Shown one piece after another: positions 1 to 8,200 of a DNA stretch of 64,000 bases; the stretch's first letter is position 1; each line of letters begins with the position of its first letter. This DNA comes from Clostridia bacterium (lineage in GTDB: Bacteria; Bacillota; Clostridia; Christensenellales; Borkfalkiaceae), in contig JAGHJS010000013.1 in the NCBI GenBank assembly GCA_017886545.1, positions 1 to 64,000 of the forward strand, written 5' to 3'. The notes beneath the pieces are model-generated. The model was not told where the DNA came from and ran no database searches. It was given only the letters and a program-made list of their open reading frames with translations. The position numbers were made by a program, and so were the translations under genes.

Positions 1-1
1 A

Positions 2-88
2 AACGTCACCGCCCGCGGCGGTGAGAAAAACCGTGCAGGCAACCGGGCAAACGGCAAAAACGTCACCGCCAAAAAGAACAGCAAATAA
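2..88 (+). CDS. C-terminal end of a CDS truncated by the window start (NVTARGGEKNRAGNRANGKNVTAKKNSK*)
   Basis: Open frame from base 2 to TAA at 86-88, basic low-complexity tail, followed by an RBS and the next ORF. Confidence 0.35.
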   Translation, partial: NVTARGGEKNRAGNRANGKNVTAKKNSK

Positions 89-133
89 CAAGGCGCGCCG
101 AGGGCGGCAAGCCCTCGGCGCAAAAGGAGGAAT

Positions 134-775
134 ATGAACCAAACAGCAGCCGCTTTTCTTGCGGCGGGTATCGTCGGCATCGTATTGTTGGCAGTCCTGA
201 TCTGCCTCGCTGCGCGCGGGAAAGCGCGGGCGGGTACCGCCAAGGACGGACGCGCAAAGCCCGTAAAGGCAGAGCGCAGCGGCGGCAGCGGCAAAAGCGG
301 GAGCGGCACAAAACCGCCCTCCCGTTCCGCGGCTCCCCGCTCGGGGAAAAGCAAAGCCCCTGCCCCGCGGAAAAGCAGGACAGACGACGGAAAAGTCCCA
401 CAGGGCAGGACGCTCAAAACGCAGGACAATTTCTTGCCGGGCGGAAAAAAGACAGGCTCAACCAAAGAGCGCCCCGTCGTCGTGATCGAGGACAACGGCA
501 AAAATGAGCTCGCCGTCGTGCCGCTCTCTTCCCGCAATGGGAAAGACCGCACAAGGCTGAAAAACTACCAGCAAGGGCAATCGTACTACAAACATTATGT
601 CGAGATCGAGGACGACGAGGGCAAGCCGATCCGCATCAATGAAAAATTTAAAGAAAATCATCCGAACATGGACGTTTCAGAAGAGGATGTGAAAAAGATT
701 TCTGATACGGTTTTGTATCATTCACGACCAGCTCCTGAAAACCGTAAAAAAATGGACAAATTCAGAGGGACATAA
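134..775 (+). CDS. Hypothetical protein with N-terminal transmembrane segment and long basic region; part of putative inovirus-like element
   Basis: ORF of 213 aa, RBS aaaggagg upstream, hydrophobic segment AAAFLAAGIVGIVLLAVLICLAA. Confidence 0.6.
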   Translation: MNQTAAAFLAAGIVGIVLLAVLICLAARGKARAGTAKDGRAKPVKAERSGGSGKSGSGTKPPSRSAAPRSGKSKAPAPRKSRTDDGKVPQGRTLKTQDNFLPGGKKTGSTKERPVVVIEDNGKNELAVVPLSSRNGKDRTRLKNYQQGQSYYKHYVEIEDDEGKPIRINEKFKENHPNMDVSEEDVKKISDTVLYHSRPAPENRKKMDKFRGT

Positions 776-913
776 AATTCCCCGAACGAATTTGTTCGGG
801 GAACTACCGCACAAAGCCTGCGGCTGGAATGAGGTATTTCAACCTCAACTGCATTCTACCCTGTGGGTAGTGGTGTTCTTGACATAACGGATATGACCGC
901 ATGGCACAAGACC
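773..913 (-). ncRNA. Candidate structured small RNA 1 (~140 nt) ending in an intrinsic terminator
   Basis: Minus-strand promoter TTGACT-N17-TATAGT at 948-920; successive hairpins CATGG/CCATG, CTACCC/GGGTAG, GAGGT/ACCTC, CCGCA/TGCGG; terminator TTCCCCGAAC/GTTCGGGGAA followed by TTTT. Confidence 0.5.
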
Positions 914-919
914 ATGTTT

Positions 920-948
920 ACTATACCACACCGCCGCAGAAAAGTCAA
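920..948 (-). promoter_or_regulatory. SigA-type promoter for small RNA 1
   Basis: TTGACT (948-943), 17-bp spacer, TATAGT (925-920) on minus strand. Confidence 0.55.
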
Positions 949-983
949 GCCGTTTTTAAACAACTATGATTGCTTAAAAACAT

Positions 984-1083
984 AAAAAAAAGAGTTGCAA
1001 TTCCGTCCTTTCGACTGACAGCGCTTGTGCGCCCGCTCCGTAACAGGAGCTTGCCTTGCTTAGCAAGGTTACTGCAACTCTAT
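984..1083 (-). ncRNA. Candidate structured small RNA 2 (~100 nt) with 5'-3' closing helix and terminal U-run
   Basis: AGAGTTGCA ... TGCAACTCT closing stem followed by T8; internal hairpins CCTTGCTAAGCAAGG, GCTCCTGTTACGGAGC, GCGCACAAGCGC; promoter at 1119-1090. Confidence 0.52.
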
Positions 1084-1089
1084 GTACAC

Positions 1090-1119
1090 ACTATACCACA
1101 CCGCCGCAGAAAAAGTCAA
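1090..1119 (-). promoter_or_regulatory. SigA-type promoter for small RNA 2
   Basis: TTGACT (1119-1114), 18-bp spacer, TATAGT (1095-1090); sequence nearly identical to the promoter at 920-948. Confidence 0.55.
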
Positions 1120-1139
1120 GCAATTTTACGGAGAGGCAC

Positions 1140-1973
1140 ATGATCACGATCATCTTCGGCGCGCCGGGGACGGGCAAAACGTCGCTGAACACGCACTTTT
1201 TACAGACCGAATACAAGACGCACGGGCGCGCGCTGCTCGCGCAGACGCAAAAGCGCATCGACGAGATCAACCGAACGCGCGTCAAGCCGCTTGCCCTGCC
1301 CGATAAGCCGCCGATTTTCGCGAACTACAAGGCATCGTTTAAGACAGGCTACGAAAAGACCTTCGAGCCGTACTACATAAACCCGTTTTATCTCGGGCTC
1401 GTCAACGAGAACATGCCCACGCAGTACCTGCCGCCGAACAGCAAAGTGTTCATCTCCGAGGCGCAGCGCTACTACAACAGCCGCAAGAGCTCCACGCTCC
1501 CCGACTGGGTCAGCCGCCTCTACGAGATGCACCGCCACTACGGCATGGAGATCTTCCTCGACGTGCAGCGCGCGAACCTCATCGATCTGAACATCAAGGA
1601 GATCTGCAAACGGTTCATCGAGGTGCGCGAGATGAAGCATGAACAGGACTACGCGGGGCGCATCCTGCGCACGCGCTTTTCCGTGCGCGAGTTCGACTGC
1701 TGGCGCGCCGTGGAGCAGTACATGGAGACGGGCGCAAAGACGTTCCGCAGCGTCACCCACACGCACGAGGGCAACATCTTCCGCTGTTTCAATTCGTGCA
1801 GCTACTTCGAAGAGTTCCTGCCCGACGAGGGCAAAGACTTCAAGTACCTGCCCTTCCTGACGCGCGCGGAGCTGCAGAAGGCGGGCACGGACGCGGCGTT
1901 CTACAAGAGCGACGAGCCCGCCGAGTACCGCGGGCAGGCGAAAAAGCCCGCAAAGGAGAAAAAGAGTGCTTGA
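1140..1973 (+). CDS. Zot-like (zonular occludens toxin family / filamentous phage pI-like) P-loop ATPase
   Basis: MITIIFGAPGTGKTSLNTHFL with Walker A GAPGTGKT; VFISEAQRYYNSRKSS...WVSRLYEMHRHYGMEIFLDVQRANLIDLNIKEICKRFIEV, typical of Zot ATPase domains; RBS ggagaggcac. Confidence 0.8.
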   Translation: MITIIFGAPGTGKTSLNTHFLQTEYKTHGRALLAQTQKRIDEINRTRVKPLALPDKPPIFANYKASFKTGYEKTFEPYYINPFYLGLVNENMPTQYLPPNSKVFISEAQRYYNSRKSSTLPDWVSRLYEMHRHYGMEIFLDVQRANLIDLNIKEICKRFIEVREMKHEQDYAGRILRTRFSVREFDCWRAVEQYMETGAKTFRSVTHTHEGNIFRCFNSCSYFEEFLPDEGKDFKYLPFLTRAELQKAGTDAAFYKSDEPAEYRGQAKKPAKEKKSA

Positions 1974-2655
1974 CGAACTGAAAAAGCTGAACGAGCGCAT
2001 CTATGAGCTGTACGGGCGCCTGTACGAGAACGAGGAGCTGCTCACGAAAAAGCAGACCGATTATATCGCGGATAAGCTCTTCGAGGCGTACAAGCAGGAA
2101 TACGGCGTGCTGGCGCTGAACGCGGAGCCCGACACGGCGGGCGAGGCGTTCGCCGCCAAAGAGCGGCGCAGGCTGCTCGTGCCGTATGTGCCGAAGTGGC
2201 TCGCGCGCATCTTCCTGCGCAAACGTACGAACGCCGCGGCAAAGCTCATCCTGCGCGAAGTGCGCGATGCGGCAGAGCGCGCGTTTGCAGAGCGCACCGC
2301 AAAGCTCGACGCCGCATCGGCGGAGGAGGAAGAGGCGGAACAGGACGCCGCCGAACAGGCGGAAGAACAGCCCGCAGAGCCGCAGACGGCTGCCGAGCAG
2401 GCGGCGCCCGAAACGGACGCCGCAGAGGCGGGAGAACCCGCAGAGCAACAGGAACAGCCGCCCGCAGACGGGCAGCCCGCACCGCCGCAGGCGGAGCCGA
2501 ACACGGACACCGCGCCCGAACAGGGCACGGAACACGCAGAGCCGAACGGAGCGGAAGAGCACGGAACGAGGGCGGACGTGCCTTTAATAGCGGAGAGCAA
2601 GCCGAGCGCCGCGCAAGCCGAAGGCAGACAGGAAGCTGTCGGCGCGGCGGGGTAA
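1966..2655 (+). CDS. Hypothetical protein, coiled N-terminus and Ala/Glu/Pro-rich C-terminal half
   Basis: GTG start overlapping the Zot stop, RBS aaaggag, 229 aa. Confidence 0.65.
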   Translation: MLDELKKLNERIYELYGRLYENEELLTKKQTDYIADKLFEAYKQEYGVLALNAEPDTAGEAFAAKERRRLLVPYVPKWLARIFLRKRTNAAAKLILREVRDAAERAFAERTAKLDAASAEEEEAEQDAAEQAEEQPAEPQTAAEQAAPETDAAEAGEPAEQQEQPPADGQPAPPQAEPNTDTAPEQGTEHAEPNGAEEHGTRADVPLIAESKPSAAQAEGRQEAVGAAG

Positions 2656-2936
2656 AGCGCAGCTTCCCGCGCGCCGCGGCTCCTGTCGGTTGCGCGGCGC
2701 TCGGCGTAAGCGAAGGAATTTAATAATTCCGTCCGCTTTCAATTACAAAATTTTTTTGCGAATGCAAAATAAATTTTGTCCGCGTGATTTTTTTCACGCG
2801 GTGAGGTTTCCCCTTCGATCCCCGGAGATCGGGCGCAAAATCTCACCGCCTTGCGCGCGGTGAGAAAAAGCCGCGGCCGCGCTCGAGCTGCGCGCAAAAT
2901 CTCACCGCCCTACACTGCCAAAGGAGGAGCACGGCT

Positions 2937-3167
2937 ATGCTCGTCACCATACACATAGACGACGAAAAACTGCAGGCGCGCGTCCTGCGCGCGTTCGCCG
3001 CGCGCCTCGGCGAGGGCGTTGCCCGCGTCGACTTCGGCGACGTCGCCAAAGAGCTGCACACCTCGCGGCAGGCGGTCGCCTACAACGTAAAAAAGCTCGT
3101 CCGCGCGGGCGTGCTCCGCTCGCACGGGAAAGACGGCTTTTCCCTCGCGGATCGGGCGGAGGGCTGA
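2937..3167 (+). CDS. Small winged-helix/HTH DNA-binding protein
   Basis: 76 aa; VDFGDVAKELHTSRQAVAYNVKKLVRAGVLRSHGKDGFSLADRAEG resembles a wHTH with wing; RBS aaaggagg. Confidence 0.6.
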   Translation: MLVTIHIDDEKLQARVLRAFAARLGEGVARVDFGDVAKELHTSRQAVAYNVKKLVRAGVLRSHGKDGFSLADRAEG

Positions 3168-3170
3168 ACG

Positions 3171-3296
3171 GTGATCGCGCTCCTTTTGCTGCTGCTCCGC
3201 GTTCTGCTGTGGCTCGTCCTGCTGCCCTTCCGCCTGCTCTTTTACCTCGTCCGCGCGATCGTTCGCGCAGCGCGGCGGAAGAGCGAACCGCGGTGA
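3171..3296 (+). CDS. 41-aa hydrophobic peptide, putative small membrane/coat-type protein
   Basis: GTG start 4 bp after the preceding stop: MIALLLLLLRVLLWLVLLPFRLLFYLVRAIVRAARRKSEPR*; absent from the supplied ORF track because of its length. Confidence 0.45.
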   Translation: MIALLLLLLRVLLWLVLLPFRLLFYLVRAIVRAARRKSEPR

Positions 3297-3638
3297 TAAA
3301 CAGCGCTTCCTGATTCGATGCTGCGGGCGTTTTCTCACCGCCCGCCCACACGCGGCGCCGCCGCGCAAACCTGTTCAAACGCATATTTCATAAAAAAGGA
3401 GGGGAACATACACGCCGTATTGCTACAACTGCATAGGGCGGTTTTTTCGTGACACCGAGACGGCTCCGCCCCAAAAAATAAGCCGTTGGGGTTGCCTCCC
3501 GTTCAAGTGTCATGAAAGCAGGGCTACGACGAACCACAGCACCACGGGCGGGACGCTGTGAAAAGCACGTCAAGCGGTTTGGGTTTTCCGCATAAAAAAA
3601 CCGGGCGGGCGTGCCGTCCCCGTGTCTGTGGGGGCGGA

Positions 3639-3689
3639 GCGCTGTACGATCGGCAGGAATGGAGGCACGAGCCTGTCGCGATACAGCGC
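3639..3689. repeat. Long imperfect hairpin in non-coding part of the element
   Basis: GCGCTGTA...CGGCAGG / CCTGTCG...TACAGCGC. Confidence 0.5.
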
Positions 3690-3690
3690 C

Positions 3691-3728
3691 GCAGAAGATC
3701 CTTTCTTCTGCATCCTTTCTTTTTTTTC
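3691..3728 (+). terminator. Putative intrinsic terminator
   Basis: GCAGAAG ATCCTTT CTTCTGC followed by atcctttctttttttt. Confidence 0.45.
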
Positions 3729-4290
3729 AAAAAGTTTTTCGGGAGACGCAGTCCGCCCTCCCGTAGGTCGGGCGTGATATGGTGACGGCGCGCAACAGCC
3801 GCGCGAAGCGCGAACAAACTACTCTTGCATACAGCCCTCGCGCAGCGTCATCCCTTGCGCGCCTGATTATTGGAAAAGGCGGTCAAGAGTAGTGAGTCGA
3901 CCGCGGCTGCCCGCACTCCGTTCAGGCTCGCATGGCGGCGAACCTCGCCCTACAATGGCATAGTGCACCCTGCCCCCCGCAGGCGGTGAGAAAAAGCGCG
4001 GCCGCCCGGCGTCTGAGCAGGCAAACCTCACCGCGGGAGAGCACGCCGCGGCAGGGATCGCTGGCAGGCGGTGAGAAAACAGACGGCGGCTGCGCCCGAT
4101 CCGCGTTCCCGCCGCCAAAAATCTCACCGCCCTACCCTGCCCGCCTCTCTCCGCCAGCACAAAAAAGCCCCCGCGGCAATCGCTGCCTCGGGAGCAAGTG
4201 TAACGGGTCAGTGTAACAGAAAGGGCGGTGCACTGCTACTATATATAGTTTTGTTTAATATCTGCTACACAATATACTGTGTCTTTCCAG

Positions 4291-4337
4291 CCTTGACATG
4301 CATGAGGTCATAAGTTCGAGTCTTACCGTCCCCACCA
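4291..4337 (+). other. tRNA 3'-end fragment (anticodon-arm remnant, T-arm, acceptor and CCA), putative attR of the integrated element
   Basis: CATGAGGTCATAAGTTCGAGTCTTACCGTCCCCACCA: T-loop GTTCGAGTC and CGTCCCC-A-CCA, with no matching 5' half (GGGGACG) upstream. Confidence 0.55.
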
Positions 4338-4382
4338 TAAAAAAACACCGCCTGCAAAGGGCGGTGTTTTTTTATGGTGGGG
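4330..4382 (+). terminator. Perfect 23-bp inverted repeat/terminator beginning inside the tRNA acceptor sequence
   Basis: CCCCACCATAAAAAAACACCGCC-TGCAAAG-GGCGGTGTTTTTTTATGGTGGGG. Confidence 0.75.
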
Positions 4383-4571
4383 AATGCAAAAGAATTGAGC
4401 AGGCGAGGGCGCAGCCCTCGGCTGTGACGCGATCGGCGTGCTGCTTCCCTTCCTTGACCTGCCCCTCTCGGCATCGATCGCTATTCCGTCGCTTCGCTCC
4501 TTACGTGCTCGCGCAGCGAAGAATTTTGCCGCGCATGCGGCAAGCCCTTACCGTCCCTCCCTACTCTATTT

Positions 4572-4594
4572 GCACCCATTCGGGTGCTTTTTTT
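4572..4594 (+). terminator. Intrinsic terminator
   Basis: GCACCCATTCGGGTGC then TTTTTTT. Confidence 0.55.
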
Positions 4595-4759
4595 ACATTC
4601 CTTATTTTGCTAAATAGCTGCTTGCTTTGCGAGGCGCCCGTAAAAAAGCAAAACCCCTCCGTATCAAACAAATTTTACAAATTGTATACAAAAATTTGTA
4701 AAGGATAATACAATCGCATGATATAGTAAACTGGTAAACAGGTATAGGAGGGTAAAATT

Positions 4760-5209
4760 TTGAAAAAATTTTTAAAAAGGTTTTTGCTTGCGGGGCTGTT
4801 GGCGGCGGTGTTCGCTTTGGCTTTTTCTGCATTTACCGGCTGCTCCGACGCGAAGCAAAAGTATGACGTATCGATCAAAGTAGTGAACAACTACGGGCAG
4901 GAGTGGATCTTCACGCCCGACATTGACGAACTTTATTACGAGTTCGAATATACGGGCGAGGAAATGACATTCGGGGTCGAGTCGTACAACCTGCCCGATC
5001 ATCCCGAATGGGGCGATACTTGGATCAGGGCTTCGGGAGAGGGTGCGAATGTGTTTGAAGGGAATTATTTATTTACAGATGTTAATGGCAATCAAAGCAA
5101 TACACGCATTGTTAAAGAAAGAGGGCAATATGTAATATCATATTCAGCCAGCCCTACGTCTGATTTATGGAATTACAGAAGTGTTTCTTTGTATGTAACA
5201 GTTATATAA
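4760..5209 (+). CDS. Putative lipoprotein
   Basis: MKKFLKRFLLAGLLAAVFALAFSAFTGCSD signal/lipobox; RBS ataggaggg. Confidence 0.7.
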   Translation: MKKFLKRFLLAGLLAAVFALAFSAFTGCSDAKQKYDVSIKVVNNYGQEWIFTPDIDELYYEFEYTGEEMTFGVESYNLPDHPEWGDTWIRASGEGANVFEGNYLFTDVNGNQSNTRIVKERGQYVISYSASPTSDLWNYRSVSLYVTVI

Positions 5210-5234
5210 AATCAATATACAGGAGGAAAGTAAA

Positions 5235-8200
5235 ATGTTAACAACAAAAAAGAAATTTTTCTGTATGTGCTTTGCCTTAGTACTATTGTTTACCGCCATT
5301 GGGATAAGTCTTAATTTACAAAAAGTTGCAATGGCGGCAACCGAACAAACTTATTTTTCCGCAGAAAAATATACAGATAGTGATAACCTACTGTTACCAA
5401 ATGGTAATTTATCGAATAAAACTATAATTAAATTTGCAGAAGAAGTTAACGCCGGATACTTCGGGCAGGAGTTTCCCGAACTTGCACAAGTGGTTCCGCT
5501 CGAATATCTGGAATCGACGGAAAACACCGCTACATTTGCCTATAACGGCAAAGAGTACGGCTTTTATATGGCAAAGGACGGGGATCATTTTGATCTGCTC
5601 CTGATCGACTTCGTTTATGAGTTTGACGACGCCGATCACACCAATAACGAATATAAGATCCGGATCAAACCGATTTTGCAAACGGGCTTCAGCCGGTCTT
5701 CCACGGAGGACGGTTATGTCTGGGAAAAAACCGACCCTACCTATACATACTATGTCGCAAATCCGCGGTTCCTTTCGGTCGTACAAAATGAAAACGCGCT
5801 CAACTATGGTGACGCAGGGTATTCCAAAACGGCGGACGGCGGCGTGATCATCGCGCAGTCGAGGACAAACTACGGAAAAATCAGTTATAAAACGGAAGAC
5901 GATCTGCTGGCGGCGTGCACGGAATTTCTGGCGGATCAGCTTTTGTCTGCCGTGGTAAGCATATTGGACGAAGTAACGTATGGACTTGCAAGTTTGGTGA
6001 AAGATCTTATTATTGCTTCGGTAGATATATATGAGGCGGGACAGGAAGAAACGGTGTTTGCGGACAATGAAGAAAATATCTTTACCCAGCAGTCAAAGAG
6101 CGAACAACTGAAAAACGAAAAGGGCGGGTTCTCCCGTTCGGCGTTTTTCGTTCCGAAAACGGAAATCGTTCTGTCTGCCGCAGACGATTCCTATGCGGAA
6201 TTCATCACGGTTCTGAACGAAACGAATTATAAAACGCGCCTGACCCAATACTGTGAGTTTGACATCGTAAGGCGGTCGGGGCGGTACAGCTCTATGGAAG
6301 AGGTCAATGACCCCGACAAGGGAGAATTCTATTCTTTCACAAAAGAGCGGATCTTATTCAGTGAGGGGTCTGAAAAATCGCTTGCATTCGATGAGCCAGC
6401 CGCAGCATACAATTTGCCGCACGGAACGGATTGCTTTAAATTTACGCCTGCCGTCAGCGGGACGTATACCTTTACGGCAGACGACGATCGGGCAAGGCTG
6501 AGCCTGTATACCGATCCGGAAAAAACAGACGGGTTGTTTGAGGAGAAAGCGTCTGCCTCAGTCTATCTACAAGGCGGAACGAATTATCTGCTGGACGCAA
6601 GCATGACGGGCGAAAATGCAGGCAGCTATGAAATTACGGTAACGGCGGGCACATGGGCGGTCGGCACCGATAAAGCAAATCAGCCGATCCCCGCCAACGG
6701 GCAGCTGTACAAAATAACGGCGGCACAAAAAGGCGGCTATCAGATCGCGGCTTCCAATCCCGATATCCGCTTTCGCCTGTACGACGCCGATATGCGGTAC
6801 TTGTATGAATCGGAAACAAATCGGTTCAGCCAATATTTCGCTTCGGGGGATACATATTATCTTTGGGTGTATAGTATAACGAATACAGCGCAAACGGCTA
6901 CCCTGTCTTTTTCGGAAGCCGAGGCGATGGAACAGGGCGAGGAATATGCGGTACCCGAAAATTATCCCGTGATGTATAAATTTTCGGCACCGGGCACGGC
7001 AGAGGGGAAAACGTATTATTCGATCGTTTTCAAGAATGTAGGAGATGATTTTGAGGCGGATATCTTCGGGTATACCGGTACGATCGACTATGCGTCCTCT
7101 GCCGATTTTCAGTCGATGAGCCTGTATCTGCTACCCGGCGAAGAAATTTATATACAGATAGCCGACTCCGGCACGTTTACGGTGAAAGTCGATCAGGCGC
7201 AAAATCTGATTGCATGGGTCGTCAACGGAGAAGAACAGGAAACGAATACCGTCTGTTTACAGCGCGGCAAGCAATGGGAGATCGGTTTAAAAATCGACGG
7301 AATTGCAGTAAACAACGTTATTTATTCCAGCGACATGCTTTTGGAAAACGGTAAAATATTGGATCTTACCGATTACGAAAAAATTTCGGATCCTACCGAC
7401 GAAAGCACCTATCTGTATTTTTATGCGATCCAAAACAACAGCCCGATCCCTCTGAAAGTATGCGTGCTCCATGATTTTGAATTTGTTTTCGATAGTTACA
7501 ATGATAATTCAGGGTACGGCTTCCAATGGGAGACGATCTCATCCGATGACAAAGAATTTTTTACGATCAGGTATGAAGTAACGGCGGGCAGCAAAACAAA
7601 GGAAAAGGAAACGGCACCTGTCCGTGTTGGTTTCAAAGAATCGATCATGGCTTGCGTAAAAAACGAGATGAAATACACAAAGGCGCAGGATGTCAGCATT
7701 GAAATCATATCCGCCGTGTTTTGGATAGAAGACGACAAGGTGGCTACCATTTACAACAGTACTTACGAGGAGAATACCGAGCAGGACAGCCGGGCATTGT
7801 ATCAAAATTTCAGCTGTGAAAAATTCCTTGTTAATCCTCTGTTCGCGGGCGGAAGCGGAACGATGAGCGACCCGCATCAGATCGCAAACGAACGGCATCT
7901 GAATAATATCCGGGAAGTTTATATCGAAGATAATTTTGATAATACGGTTTATGTTTACGGGCATTATATTTTGACCGAAAATATCACCATGAAAAATCCT
8001 TGGGAGCCTTTGGATGAGGGCAAAGACTATTTTGCGGGGAGCATAAACGGAAACAACAAAACGATTTCGGGTATCAAAGTATCTGCTGTAAACAAGAATA
8101 CAGGATTTATCGCCAACAATTATGCAAACATCAGCGACTTAACACTGTCAAACGTTAATATTTCTGTTTCATCAACGAGCAACAGTGTCATCACATCCGT

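Larger units (their letters stand above)
2798..4131. repeat. Dispersed ~52-bp palindrome-closed modules GCGGTGAGAAAA...AAAATCTCACCGC (2798-2849, 2857-2908, 3290-3341, 3982-4034, 4067-4131; a related one at 17-70)
   Basis: Read directly; closing arms conserved, interior variable, five of six spans 52-54 bp. Confidence 0.7.

Noticed and set aside
1056-1139. N-terminal extension of the Zot ORF from 1056
   Set aside because: It overlaps the small RNA/promoter block; ATG at 1140 has an SD and begins at the P-loop fold.
4291-4337. Intact tRNA gene
   Set aside because: Only the 3' portion is present; no complementary acceptor 5' strand or D-arm upstream.
4265-4474. 69-aa minus ORF ...GDGKTRTYDLMHVKAG...
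   Set aside because: Translation of the reverse complement of the tRNA 3' fragment and terminator; a recurrent annotation artefact.
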